Positions 11,251-22,799 are shown, counted from the stretch's first letter. The stretch is 64,000 bases of DNA from Pyrrhosoma nymphula (GCA_963573305.1 OY754331.1:7226868-7290867); one strand, 5' to 3'. The notes: generated by a model from the sequence alone, not told the origin. A program made the numbers and translations.

Positions 11251-11993
11251 GATGCATAATCGTCCTCGTGTCAGCTCCCCGTCCTTTTCTCTCCCCCACC
11301 CTCCCTCACTTTGCGGAATTCCGTTGTAAATTCAGAAAGCGTGAATCCTCAGCTAAAACCACACGAACGTAAACACTGCTTCATCTCGCGGCTTACGTAA
11401 ACTGGACATTATAAAATCGGACCGGGGTTTACAAAATATTGAATGGAATACGTATGTATGGGAAAATATAAATGCGGTGTTTTTTTCAATAAAAGATACT
11501 TCTCGTGTGACTTAACTTTTCACCGGTACGTATGCGTGCATGTTACTCGCTTGTGTATTGTTTTTATTTAGCTCTCGTAATGGATGCGTCCTATTTGAAG
11601 TTATTACTTTCGAGCAAGATTGCAGGAATCTTGCGCTGGCTGATGAGCATTCGCGCATGGGGAGCCCCAATGAGCCGCCCCCCCCCCCCCCACTCTTCCT
11701 TCCTCATCCCCCAACACTTGGGAGTTTGAGATTATACTCGTGAGAGAAATAATGGTACCTAGTTGCATGCTAGCTTGGCGCTCTTAATCGTCCATTTTTA
11801 GACTTAATTTCCTCCGCTTGGGAAGTTTTTAATATGGGTGACTTAAATAATAGAAATACTTGCAAAAAAGTACTGCAACGTGAGGTTTCTTGAGGTTAAA
11901 ACTTGAGGTTTTAGATTCTAATCGTAAGAGATTTAAGGCAGCTCTAAACTAGCGGGAAATTGAATAAAATTTTATGTTGACTCTCCCGATTTT

Positions 11994-12120
11994 TATCAGA
12001 GATCTTTCGGGTTTTGCACCGGGAAGCTAGGTGCAACGTTTTGATGCTTTGAGTCGAGCATCGAAACGTTGGCCGCCATGGACCTAACTACCCGGTGTAA
12101 ACCCCGAAAGATCCCTGATA
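11994..12120. repeat. Palindrome with ~55 bp arms and GAAACGTT motif
   Basis: Arm 11994-12048 pairs with 12057-12120 around an 8-nt loop. The right arm holds an extra GCCGCCATG-like insertion. At the centre AGCATC-GAAACGTT pairs with its complement. The GAAA followed by ACGT resembles the 3' half of the PLE hammerhead tails in this window, but no CTGANGA precedes it. A decayed PLE tail dimer is one reading; another fold-back repeat family is the alternative. Confidence 0.65.
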
Positions 12121-12289
12121 TAAATCTTCGCCGGGAAAGCCTGAAATCCTTCATCTCCCGATTTTGATTGTTCCATTAACAATTGGATTTCCCAGGTGGC
12201 ACTGTAGGCATGTGCGTGCATAAAGTGGATTTTTTCATAAATAGTCATGGAATAAATTTAATTTTCTTTGGATCATTTGTCATGAATGA

Positions 12290-12560
12290 TCCAATAAGAG
12301 GGAGATGATGACGGGAACTTAGGAAAAGGATGTAAAGAAGACCCTGGTGCAGAAGAAACCTCTAGAAGAAATTAGGTGAAGGAATGTTTGGAGTTTGGAG
12401 CATGTAATTGGAGGCATAGTGATGCTGAAGTCTGTGATAGAGGGAAGGATATTAGGCAAGCGGGGAAGAGGAATAAAAAAAATAATGTTTTATGGAAGGG
12501 AGAAATAAGTGACGTGTGCTGAGGAGAAGAAAGATACTATAGGTTGGTGATGAGCGATAT
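12290..12560 (+). pseudogene. LINE C-terminal remnant
   Basis: Frame reads NVWSLEHVIGGIVMLKSVIEGRILGKRGRGIKKIMF (12387 onward; shown in parts: EHVIGG, VIEGRILGKRGRG). It continues through a stop to AEEKKDTIG. This is the GHv......l...iEGri.GKRgRGR block near the C-terminus of many LINE polyproteins. Upstream frames are broken. No RT is adjacent, so the insertion is 5'-truncated. Confidence 0.65.
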
Positions 12561-13229
12561 ATCGCCAACTGTGATAGAATCACAGATACTGAAAAGTAGC
12601 AGCCACAACCTTTGAATTAATATTTGAAATCACTCTGATTGTCGTCGCACTGCTACCAACTGCTACAATGCTAAGAACTGATACAATTCTGCCACTGCTG
12701 CTGCAAAATAACTGTGATAGACCGTGATCGACGTAAGCTGTAGTATCGCGCGCTTGTCTTTATCGTACCTGAAGTAGGTGGGGGATTGTAGGAAATTTAA
12801 ATCCTAATTGCAAAGTTTTCGTTAGAATCGAATTTCTTCCAACCGTTTAGAAGCTAGAGCTGGAAAACCAGAGGCCAGCACCTCCACATGGCGTAAAATC
12901 TGCCATTTTACAGATGCAAATTACAAATTCCCGGTTTTCGGAATTTTTCCGTCGGTCACCCATGGAAACACATCCGCGACCCAAATTTAAAGATCCTAGC
13001 ACGACCGGAAGTGGGTTAAAATTTGTATACGTGAGTGAGTGAGTTGCACATCGGGCTGTATATAATATTGATTTAGATCGTTTTGCGTAAGTATTAGCTG
13101 GAAATGAAATCAATATTTATTCCTCTATTGTATCAGTGACCAATTCAGTACATTAGCGTGACGTATTGTTCGGCTTTAAGCTGCTCTGAAGTGAACATTT
13201 ATTTTACAATAAGCTATTCAATAATTATA

Positions 13230-13432
13230 TGACCGGGTACCTGACTCATTCCGGTGGCGACTGGGTAACATCCTCGCCTGCCAATCCGAGGGTCGCGGGT
13301 TCGCGTCCCGCCTGTGAGGATTTTTCTTCATCCAGGACATCCAGGTGTTTGTGTTTGTCTATTGCTAATGTTACATCACCCGATGTAAGAGGCCATTGCG
13401 AGCTGTTTTCGGATTAGTTGAAAAAAAAATAT
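13230..13432 (+). repeat. tRNA-derived SINE
   Basis: A-box-like TGGCGACTGGGTA at 13254 and B box GGGTTCGCGTCCC near 13296 are correctly spaced. A T-arm GCGGG/CCCGC with loop TTCGCGT and an anticodon-like loop CTGCCAA (glycine GCC type) are also visible. A ~120 bp unrelated body follows, ending in an A-run at 13421-13430. The acceptor stem does not close, so this is a SINE head and not a tRNA gene. RNA polymerase III promoters are internal in such elements. Confidence 0.7.
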
Positions 13433-14157
13433 GCCTGAGGACTAAGAAATTTTTCATTTTCTTGTTGCACTGCCCTCTGAAGCCGATTCTCCAGAAGAAG
13501 TTGTCACGGAATGCTCAAATAATTGTGTAACTTCGATACATAGTTTTAGTCTATTACTAAGTCATGATAGTTTACTGCAATTTTGAGCTGTCAACCCACT
13601 CCACTTCCATCGCCTCTGTTTGCTTCTATCACGTCCAGCGTCAAATTTACTATTCCTTATTTTGGCCCCAAAACGCTTCCTTTGAATAGAAGGCAATACA
13701 CTGATCAGAAGCGCATAGGACTATCTGTTATTGATTTGCAGCCACTCAGTATTGTAGAAGACGCTGGTTTTAAATGTTAAATGGAAGAGGAATTTCAGAA
13801 TGATAAATTCCAGGCAGGCATCACGTATCAACGTACAATGATTTTGGCCATATACCTATAAGGAATACGCAATTTGTGTACGCCAAATGTTTAAGGTATC
13901 CAAAAGTGTGCAAAACAACTGACTGTTGGTCATCTATTAGTGGAAAAGGTTACATTGCTGTGAGTTTTCATTTTTTAAATGATAATTTCCAAATTATCTA
14001 CGTGATCCGGGAGTGTGTGGAAATGAGTAGTAAGATGACGAGCCCAAATAAAGCTCAAGAAACTTTGAGGATTACTTCTCACTTAGGTTATAAGGAGGAG
14101 GTTAATAGCAAAGTTACTTTAGCAGTTTATCCGAATATATGCCTTAGGTGAGACTTT
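13433..14157. other. Unassigned DNA between a SINE and a LINE
   Basis: A 91-codon plus-strand frame (13876-14151) shows no recognised motif. Nothing else supportable. Confidence 0.35.
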
Positions 14158-15640
14158 TCATGTTAAGTCTAAAACCAATTTTCTGAGCGTGAGTACTGTT
14201 TCTTCCATAGTATCGATCTCTGGGGCCGTTTTAGAGGTACTGTTTACAAGCAATTGCAATTCATCTTTGGACCATTGTGTAACAACAACATCGCCAACGT
14301 ATGAGATAAAATGTGGCGTAGAATATAATGTTAGACCTATGCCACATTTAAAATTTTGTTTCAATCTTTTACTAATTTCATCCAAATAAATATTGATGAG
14401 AGTCGGGGAGATACAATCGCCTTGCCTTTGTTTGCTTTTACTTCTGCTTCCAGCTGCTATTACTTGTCAATAGCAGCAGAAGTATTGTGATACAGACTTT
14501 TAATTACTTTGAAAATATGATAAGGAAAACCTATTCTCTTCAATATATCCTCAAAAGCCTTTTGAAAATTAATGAACGCAATGCGAGTTTCCAAATTAAA
14601 TTCTTATCTCTTCTCAATCATTTATTAGAATATGAAAACAGCATCAACTGTTGAGTTATCTTTCCGGAAACCCGTCTATTCTTCATCAATTATACTTTCT
14701 GCAATGTCCTTAAGTCTTCTGTTAATTATTCCTGAATATATCATGCACATTCTACATAAAATACTGAAACTCCTGCAGTTTTCACGACTGTTTCTATAAC
14801 TCTTTTTAAAAAGGAGGCATTACTTTTAACCAATATTCAAGGATTTTGCCTCTTTTCCAGCACGTTGAGAAAATATAAGTAGTAATCAAAGATGTAAAAG
14901 GCTTCCTCCGTATTTCCAGTGGTCAGCATTAATTGATAATTCATTCCTGTTGCTTATTTATATTTTTAATGACTTAATTGCATTCAAACATCTCTTCAAA
15001 AGAAATGCCATCTAGTCCGAAGTGTTCAACAGAAAGTCTTTTCTTCCTGGGGTTTATTTGCAAGCATAGATTTTTATAAAACATAATCCGGTATTCATCA
15101 TCTGTCACGCTTAACTGTGTTATCTCTTTGATTACCAACTTCTGTTGACCATATGCATCAACTTTACTATTTCAAATAAATCGGTCCGAAGATTCGTAAT
15201 GACGTTCATTTACTAAGCATTTTAATCTAATTTTTTTACTCTAACTTGATTTATTTTTTATATGCATTGCACTCTGGTATTGTCATAGAATCATTTGGAA
15301 TTTTTTCGTTAGTTTCATTCTTTACTTTCTCAGTCTATATTTTTTGTCCAGATCATTAAGCCTAAATACCCAGATATTTAACTGTTAAGTTTATTGAAAT
15401 TGACAAATTCTCTTAACATTTTGCTGTTGCCGTTGATAATTTCCTCTTCAAACGTGATTATACACTTGGATTAAAGCCTCATGGTACAATATCTGGTCAT
15501 TTTCTGCGAAATTGTCAACCACCTTTTGTTATGCTCCGTAAAATGTTTCTATTTTACCTTCTTCTGGGGTATAAACTCAGGTAGATCCCCTCAGTTGGTT
15601 TAAACTTACAAGCAAAAAAGTGTATCTTTTTTACCCACAG
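14158..15640 (-). pseudogene. Non-LTR retrotransposon: endonuclease and reverse transcriptase remnant
   Basis: Read on the minus strand from high to low coordinates. A decayed endonuclease segment comes first (about 15580-15470: YTPEEGKIETFYG, QKVVDNFAENDQ), resembling the YAPt......FY..L...v block before the GDFNA motif. RT blocks follow: GLDGIS.EE.F (about 15030), INRRLKDIAESIIDEE then TGFRKDNSTVDAVF (14730-14640) and AFINFQKAFEDI (14590-14550). Then come QGDCISPTLINIYLDEI (about 14420-14370) and a YVGDVVV block in the YADD position, with WSKDELQLLVN after it. Order and spacing match one RTE-like LINE. Several stops and frameshifts mean it is dead. The last ~75 codons (14158-14385) remain open. 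Confidence 0.75.
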
Positions 15641-15799
15641 CTCTTAAAACAAATATTATAAACTCATTTTGAGGGAAATTGCAACACCATGCCGACTCTT
15701 TGTTGCTGAGCAACACTCCTGTAGCAAATCAATGGTTCGACAGTTCACTTCGTGGAATGAAGACATTATAGTTACAGAAATAAACTTTGTTAACTCTTG

Positions 15800-15842
15800 A
15801 GATTGACCTGAAAAGTTTGAAACCGGTCGAGTTGTAATAAAA
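15800..15842 (+). ncRNA. Degenerate PLE tail lacking helix II
   Basis: CCTGAAAAGTTTGAAACCGGTC at 15807-15828 (given here as CTGA, then GAAA at 15819-15822, palindrome ACCGGT at 15822-15827 and C). The helix II region is reduced to AAA/TTT. The GAAA-ACCGGT-C end is identical to the PLE-1 tail. I read it as a decayed solo tail. Ribozyme activity is not expected. Confidence 0.35.
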
Positions 15843-16539
15843 ATGCAGTAGCACTACATTTTTCAATACTCTTGCCTATTTATTTTCTTTTCCATATAAT
15901 GATCTACCATTTCATGACCCTTAAATAAGTTTTTCACTAATCCTATTCTTGTCCTTTTTCTCTCTTTTCTCTCCCCAATCCGTTAACCTCGAATCCAGTT
16001 GGAAAATATTTCTATTAATTTAAATCTTGACGTGGTATAGTTTACTTTGGCGATGAATACTGCGGGATCATTTTTGAAGGAAAATCTCCAGTTTCGAGAT
16101 TTTCTGATTTATCAATAGAGGATTATTCCCCTCCACCAATTGAAAGGAATGGGCAAGAATATTGCACCTCCAGCCGATTTTGTTGCACCTTTTGTGAAAC
16201 ATATTTAAATTTAATGGCTTGTGTTTAAAATGAAAATCGGATGCTTTAAGCCTGTTTTCCAGTTTTCTGATAACAGTTATCAATTAAGATCAAATCCAGT
16301 ACAAATTTAGTAGCTTCGCACCTTTACTCCTGCTTATGAAAACTCAAGAAATTCGTTGTCAGATTAATTTCAATGTAATCAGACCTCTCTGAATGCTCTT
16401 GCTTTTTCGTTTGTCGTGTACTCATATGTTTTCTTGAAGCTGCATTACGCGGGTTTCAAATTCTCTGGTAGCTGTGTCAATGTGTCATGAATTAAAGTAT
16501 GTTCTTACATCTGCTTATTTTCAGTTACATTTAAAATTC

Positions 16540-16540
<1 letters not shown>
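15843..16540. other. Unassigned DNA
   Basis: AT-rich sequence with short frames only. No recognised motif. Confidence 0.4.

Positions 16541-16603
<63 letters not shown>
16541..16603. repeat. (TA)n microsatellite
   Basis: About 31 uninterrupted TA dinucleotides, directly abutting the 3' end of the minus-strand PLE-2 fragment. Confidence 0.95.
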
Positions 16604-16606
<3 letters not shown>

Positions 16607-16670
16607 TAAATAAAACAGTGATACACTAAACAAACACAGAAACACGCAAAAAGGACACTCACAAAAGAAA

Positions 16671-16712
16671 ACTTGTACGTTTCGACGTCAGGACGCCATC
16701 GTCAGTGGTAGA
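16671..16712 (-). ncRNA. Hammerhead-like motif in PLE-2 tail
   Basis: On the minus strand: CTGACGA (16705-16699), an extra T, helix II GGCGTC with GACGTC (one G-U pair, tight loop), GAAA (16683-16680), palindrome ACGT (16680-16677) and A, giving GUA. Helix I pairing next to the core is not visible. The core is complete; helix I is the weak point. Confidence 0.5.
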
Positions 16713-16819
16713 AGAATGATGAGTCCGCTCTGTTCCCTTGGGAAGGAAAGGGCAGAGAGGAAGGAGTAAGTGCGAATGGATAGTGGTGGGGAGAGAGAGG
16801 TGGCTATTGGGCTTTTAAT

Positions 16820-17222
16820 TCAATGGGCTAGGTTTAGCCCGGGCTTTTCGAATGCCCTTGTCACCCAAATATGGGCGTATTCACGAATTTTCACGTCAAC
16901 ATTACCGGCGGATTCAGGAAGGGCTTCTTTGATCTCTAGGGAGAAACAATCGTCAAAATTTTGAGAGTGGGAGGCGGTATGTTTGGGAATGGGATCAAGA
17001 AAAGGTGGAGTTTTGGTGGCATGGCGGTGATTGTTCATACGGATATTGAGGGGGGTGGTACATTTTCCCACATAGAAGGCAGGGCAGAAATTGCAGGAAA
17101 GGCGGTAGATGATGTTGCTGGTGGTACAATTGGCCGTAGAGGAAGATCTTTTGAGGGAGGGGGTGGCGGAGGGGCGGAGGAGAGAGCAGCATTTGCACCT
17201 CGGGCGTCCGCATATTTATTTA
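16820..17222 (-). pseudogene. PLE-2 GIY-YIG endonuclease fragment
   Basis: One frame runs from about 17222, just after a TAA, to a stop at 16820-16822. It carries CGRPRCKCC, then a serine/threonine linker. The nuclease core is next, NIIYRLSCNFC followed by AFYVGKCTTPLNIRMNNHR, with a CxxC pair between the two halves. A KHTASHSQNFDD block holding the histidines comes next. A KIREYAHIWVT block and KPGLNLAH end the frame. It is the same architecture as PLE-1 but a distinct sequence family. The domain is continuous to its stop, so decay is modest. The 5' part of the element, including RT, is absent. Confidence 0.8.
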
Positions 17223-19933
17223 GGATGCTGCAATCTACATATGCCACTTGTCATTATATCCCTGAAATCCGCATCCCTTAGCTTAGATCAGGTTAAAAAT
17301 TAATAAATGCCGTTGAAAATTGGCTCTGAATCACTAATCCACATTTTTTGCACAGCCTCCAGCCCTTTTGAGAATTCTATCTGGCCCGCTAAGCAATTGA
17401 AAAAACAGTAAATCACTGAATTTATCCCTCTAATTTTCCACAAGGTACTTAGTAATTAAAAGGAAAAAAACTGAGTGATAAAATTATTAGCGAATAAGTA
17501 CAACTGAATAGTGCACTAAAAACTCACCATTATTTATTAAAGCAATTTACTGAATGACTATTTACGTACTTTCGACTATATGCACTGGAATTGGGCACGT
17601 TTACGTTGATATTATCCGTGATTTTCATTCACATTTGGTCGTTGTAGAAGTAATACATATTAGGTATTATTCTACCCGAGAAAGTGAAGTGGCGTGCGCC
17701 ATGGTCCGCTAGCAGCGAAAACAGTTGAGCACCCATGAACCTGAAGGGTGAATCGGCGTCCTTCGAGAGCGTGGTCCTCGCCCGCTGACACCCGCACCCG
17801 CGCTGACAGCATCCCGCCGTCACAATCCCTCGTCTATGATCTGTTCGAAATCACGTTTTGAAAGGTTTCTTTGCAAGGTATTCCTAACTGGCGGGTTGAA
17901 GTGGATGCCTGGTGAAATTTTCAGGGGGATGAATTCACTTTTTGGTTTAAAAATACTTTCAATCGAGAGTATTTTGATGCCCTGGCTCACTCCCTTGGTC
18001 AACTGTAGTCGGCGCTGATATTTAGTATTCGCCCTTGAACGCGTTCAACTTCGACTGATTTTTTATGGGCCACCGCCACGCTTCCCACAACAGTCATCAG
18101 TCGTCTCGATTGTCTTTACTCGCGCATAACAGTCTGCAAGCACTACTACTAATCACTCACTCATTTATAGCCATTGGACACTGGCCCTGTGTAGAGTTGA
18201 TTACGTGATGAGTTGGCCTGGTAGTCTTCAATTGTAACGTTCTGGCAGTTTTCCCTCGAATCAGCTCCTCCTTATATTTGGTAAGTATCCTAAAGACCTG
18301 CTTTCCGATCTTCCGACAGTCACGAGGTTTTAAAAATTAAACTAGCAAATAAAAATTTCCAATGGTTTGAGGCATAGGAATACTAAGCCGCTAAAAGCTG
18401 TGTGAAATTGCACCATAGCATGCCTGTACTTTAGATATATGCTAAACTTTGTTGGCATAGTATGCATGTAAACTAAAATAATTATTAGAATACGCTGAAA
18501 TAACGCACGCATGGGCTTTTTCTTGTTGTATTAAGAATGTATTTCTGCGGAAAAGTTAAATAATTTTTTGTGTGCACATTTCCTTCAGTTGCACGAGACA
18601 TACAAAAGGTAAAAAAAGTTAATTGTTAGCACTGTAAATAGGAATTGAAGACTCCCGGCTAAATGTAAAGAGGTAGTGGTCACTATCTGAGAAATGTTAT
18701 GAGAATAAATAGGAGAAGAAAGAGAGGAGGAGAAACTGGCGTCACGTAAACGCTGACGCACGTAGTTGCCCCTGAAACCATGGGTACCAACACTCCAATC
18801 CACTGCCGAAGCTTTCGCTCCAAGTACTCTATATATTTAGGGATTTGTTTGATCGCTAAATGAGGATGTGGTTGTACCTGCAGGAACGATCAGCAGTACC
18901 ATATTTATGCTTTTTTGAGACTTGTCAGCGTGTGAATGCCTCGTTTGAAAAAATTTTTCAGTTAGTATTTAAGAGTGTAAATTCACTGTTACCGTTGATT
19001 TGAAGCATTGATATAATTGTGTTTAGTTCTTTTTATAAACCCAACGTCACTTAAAGTGGAATTGAGGTCAATCTTGGAACTATGGAGTGCTAGCCAGCAA
19101 GTTTTTGGTGTCACGATGATGGAATTTAAGGGATAATGACATCCGAATAATTCATTACTTCTTCGATTGATAGAGAACTGACGTTTCTACCATACAACCT
19201 AAGAGAGGTGGACGTGTTGAGAAAATTCAACGAGCTTCTAATTGCCATCGTGAAGCCATTGAAAGGGTGGAGAGAGGATTAACCAAATACTGAGGGAAAA
19301 AATTCAACTGTGCCTCGTCCCCTTAAGTCTAATGCGTGCGGTAGTTGAAGTAAACGTGTGGTGACGTAATTAAAAACCTCCAATAAGAGTTGGAATTTCC
19401 ATTTCACTTTGGCTGAAGCAATGTTTAAAGGATAGAACCGTGACTGCTTTAAGTATTTGTACATGAAGACGTTTAAGCTTATTGAAGAGAAGTATAGATC
19501 AATTTTAGTTTAAAATCATTTACGGTATTTGTAAAAAATTGAACCCCACTGCTTGAATCAAGACAGTGTTTCTGTCTAGTAGTAAGTTTTTCTTTAAGGA
19601 GTGCTTTCTACGATTATTTTTTTTATTTTTTAAGCTATAGACGCGTACAAAATAACCCTTTGTTTTATCTTTAATTTAAATTCATGACGGTGTCAGGATT
19701 GTGCTCTCTAACAGGCGTCATCAGGCGATAATTGTAACTACGTGGCCTTTAACCGGTTCGTGTCTACCTCCTACAAGCATGGAATAATACCTTTCCTCTA
19801 CTGACCTGATTGTTATCCGATGATGTCAGATTTTTGGGAGTATATTTATTCAAATTTACACTGGCGGATGTCCTTGAAGCTTTTCTAGTAGACAAAAATG
19901 AGATTCCTGAAGTTGAAAGAAAAATAAACTGAT
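17223..19933. other. Unassigned DNA
   Basis: No retroelement motif, RNA gene or long frame recognised. 17640-17820 is somewhat GC-richer and has open frames on the minus strand without domains. Confidence 0.4.
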
Positions 19934-20122
19934 ATGCATGGATTTACCGCGATGTTATTGGGACTTTCTTTGCTATTATCTGGCGCCACGAAATGCTACG
20001 GCTTAGTTGGGAACTTTCTCCCAATAGCAAGGAGCGCGGGACATTATGAAAGAGAGGGAGAGAGAGAGAGGGAGCTGTGGGCACTTGCAGCGAATGAGTT
20101 TGCATTTGCGAACAAAATGTGA
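19934..20122 (+). CDS. Possible small peptide with a signal-like N-terminus
   Basis: A 62-codon frame opens with MHGFTAMLLGLSLLLSGATK, a short basic/polar start and a hydrophobic core followed by small residues. That is the look of a secretory signal peptide. The remainder is partly encoded by a GAGAGAGAG simple repeat (20048-20075), which argues against a real protein. No upstream promoter or splice evidence was established and no family is recognised. Most likely a chance frame; kept because of the signal-like start. Confidence 0.15.
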   Translation: MHGFTAMLLGLSLLLSGATKCYGLVGNFLPIARSAGHYEREGERERELWALAANEFAFANKM

Positions 20123-22420
20123 GGAAAACAAAGGGATAAGGATAATGCTATATTATTTATTGTAATTTTCCTAGGACTTATGAAAATCTAACTTGGATTT
20201 CAAATGTATTTTTTTCAGTGCGATCGGTGAATTTTCATTTGAATGTGATAATTTTCCAAAGCATGAACCAGGACCTTGAGGGTAAGAGTACAGGATGAGA
20301 GCAACTGCTTGTGCCTCGTTAAGGAAGACCCCTAAGTGTAGTTCCACTCAACGAAGTTGCAGGGTAACTATTACCCGCGCCACTTTACTGTCTAGTTTAG
20401 GGATGTTAAGGGTAGTAATTAATAAAGTCACATAAGAGAATATTACACAACTAGCGCGCCGACGAATGCTTAAAACAATAAATTTTAACACCGGGGTCGC
20501 TTCCTCGGTAGTTGACTCTCAATTGTATTTACAATGCCAGTATATTGGACCACGAAATTGTTTTCTTTTGAGGAAACATTTCCTTGGAATTATTTTATCT
20601 CGGTAAAAAATGCTAACTTTTTCGCATTAAATATTCTAACCCTCGATTGGTTTCTTCGTAATCAGGTCACATCGACTTTACCATTCAGTTTTTAGGTCTT
20701 GTTGTTTAGAATTCCTGTCAGGTGGGCAACTTTGGATAGAAGGGGAGGGTGTGGTGTCGTAGAGGTGAATTTAAATACCTAGGTTGGGTGGAAAGAGAAG
20801 CTGTCATCCGAGAGGAAGGAAGAAACAATTATTAAATCCTGAGTTCCGAGAATTGGTTTGCTGCCGGTGTCCTTCACTTTCTCAGCTCTAAGTTTTACTC
20901 TTACATTGTATCTTCATTTTAATGCCCTTCATGATTTGCTTCATGCATTCCTGCTCGTCTTGCTCGTTAAAATTGTTTCATCCAGTACTATGTTTAAGAA
21001 GCAAGAGGCATTATATCGCAGCGTGTACACTGTGTGTGTGTTGCTTTTACTTTGCTGTATTATTTTCATTTGAACTCTTCTCCCTCCAGATCCTCTAAGG
21101 ACTCCGTCGCATGGTGATTCTCTCCGCGTATTTGAACATCATCGCCCTTCGACAGAAACGCACTTCCATTGGTTCAAATCTTTTGGTTGCGCACGTTAGT
21201 TACCCCAAAATCCCGATTGAAATGTTTGACATTATACTGGCAGCAATTTTCTTTGATAGGCAGCGTGTGTGAAACACCAATGTGATGCCGGATGAGCACA
21301 GATGATTTGTAGGTCGAGAGATTTTAGGTGGTCGTTTTGTTACTTCTTCAGTTTGTGAGCAACTTTTTTCAAAAGCATTTTATTATTTTGCATTACATAT
21401 TGTTGAATTATTCTATTAATTTTACTGCCATGCGTTTAGAGGTGTAATATTATCTGATCATCTCTGTCTTCTAAAATTGTTGTTGGGATTGGATGAACTT
21501 CAATATTTATTTAATCCTTTTACGAAGCAGTTCTTGAAATTTTGACTTATAAACATTTCAACGAAGTAATGCTAAAATTGATGGTTTCAGGCGTTACTTT
21601 GTGGAACTTGGAATTCATCTTGAAAGTTTTCAAGATGAAGTATTGCTAGTTATTGCCTCCAAAATCTGCTTTGGATGATGCTCTTTTATTTTATCTTTTG
21701 CGTGTAGCTAATTACCTTAAATATTGGTTTCCTATATTTGTTTAAAGTTGGTGATAACCTCTGCTCAAAGTAATCAATATTTCTGACTTGTTTGTTTATT
21801 TCTAAAAGGCCTGGCTTTAGCCGTTAGCAATCTTGATCCGTAAAACGTTCATTTTTTTATGACATATGATGATTATAGAGTACAAATTCCATAAATAATC
21901 TTTCTCCTGTAAGGCGAGAAAGTGCAGAGTGTGCTTTTTTTTAATGTTTAATTGTTGGCTAATTTTGAACGCATTTTTAGCTGTTTATTTCAGCTGTTAA
22001 GAAAATCATGTATCAATTTATTACACTTATTAAGATACTTTAAGAGGAGAAAAATGATAAATACTGTTAATTAACGTATTTGGTGAGGTTCAAGAAGTTA
22101 AGGAATTAAGCATTGCGAGAACGAAACGATTGAGACCTTGCTCGAGTATTATTTCCTTAATAATTCTTCGATCACGAGCGCACAACTCAGCCTTCATCCC
22201 CGAAGAAAATAGGCGTGAAAAATTCTTGGAGAAAAAAAAATATTCCAAGTTGACTGTATTAAAGAGAATCAGCGATTTAGAAATCGTGTAAAAGACTGCA
22301 AGAGCCACCGTTGTCCGGGCTTCAGTAGTGATGGTGATTTGGTCGTGATGAAATGCCAACTTGATTCTAAAAGCTGAAATGATCATTGTAGAATGTATGA
22401 TACGGAGGCTTCCGCGGTGA
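20123..22420. other. Unassigned DNA
   Basis: No recognised features. The frame at 20858-21073 is strongly hydrophobic but matches nothing I know. Confidence 0.4.
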
Positions 22421-22422
22421 TT

Positions 22423-22618
22423 TGACGAATTTATTTCATTCGGGTTTCTCGCACGTTGATTCATTTCAATGGACAACAGTTTCACTTGAATTACAGCTAG
22501 CGTAGTCAGGTTATGTTCCTTCAGGACCTGACGACCTAGCTAGCTGTAATGCAGGTGAAACTGTTGTCCATTGAAATGAATCAACGGCGAAAAACCCAAA
22601 TAAAAGAAATTCATCATT
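22423..22618 (+). mobile_element. PLE-3: solo tail palindrome with hammerhead
   Basis: Arms of roughly 85-95 bp (about 22423-22513 and 22527-22618) are inverted copies with about 85% identity. The innermost ~60 bp are nearly identical (GATTCATTTCAATGGACAAC is shared). The right arm holds a full hammerhead-like unit in sense orientation. I found no coding remnant and no clear flanking duplication. Interpreted as a head-to-head pair of PLE terminal repeats whose coding part was never copied. Confidence 0.6.
22524..22569 (+). ncRNA. Best-formed hammerhead ribozyme candidate
   Basis: Helix I GGAC (22524-22527) pairs perfectly with GTCC (22566-22569). Core CTGACGA is 22528-22534. Helix II pairs CCT-GC (A bulged) at 22535-22540 with GCAGG at 22551-22555. 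GAAA is 22557-22560. The short helix III is A-C-T-G-T (22560-22564) and the cleavage base is T22565, giving GUU. All conserved core positions of a type I hammerhead are present. Helix III is only two base pairs with a one-base loop, as in minimal PLE hammerheads. Predicted cleavage is after 22565. Confidence 0.7.
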
Positions 22619-22799
22619 TTGGAATCCCTGGCGGGTCGAATATGGAGGGAAGGAAAACCCAAGTTGCCTAATAAAATTGCCTTAAACGAATGCAAGGAAG
22701 ATAAAACCGCCGAGGAATCAATCAATAAAATCACGATAAGTCAATGTTTTTAGCAATAAATAAGAAGGTAGGATAGGAAGGTAGGAAGGAAAGCCAAGA

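Larger units (their letters stand above)
9995..11320. other. GC-rich, CpG-containing and polypyrimidine-rich island
   Basis: A ~1.3 kb block sharply richer in G and C than its surroundings. It contains C-runs (about 10051-10062), a GCCGCCGCCGGCGGGG stretch near 10203, G-runs near 10793 and a long CCTCCCT tract at 11135-11250. Frames on both strands give only low-complexity Pro, Arg and Gly peptides. It could be a promoter or first-exon island of an unseen gene, or simply low-complexity DNA. No TATA box or splice site could be assigned with confidence. Confidence 0.45.
16604..17222 (-). mobile_element. PLE-2: second Penelope-like lineage, 5'-truncated
   Basis: The minus-strand unit runs from coding remnant (17222-16820) through an untranslated region to a hammerhead-like tail (about 16712-16671). 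It stops at the (TA)n tract. Its nuclease differs from PLE-1 in having a CGRPRCKCC cluster upstream and a NIIYRLSC..C start. This points to a different PLE clade, perhaps the Neptune/Poseidon side; that placement is inference. No RT is present. Confidence 0.75.

Noticed and set aside
10763..11372. Long frames of 119-178 codons on both strands
   Set aside because: Products of CCTCCC and GGGGTT simple repeats, giving Gly/Arg or Pro/Ser low-complexity peptides.
19715..19745. CTGATGACGCC on the minus strand, like a PLE tail core
   Set aside because: No GAAA with a following palindrome at the right distance and no helix II.
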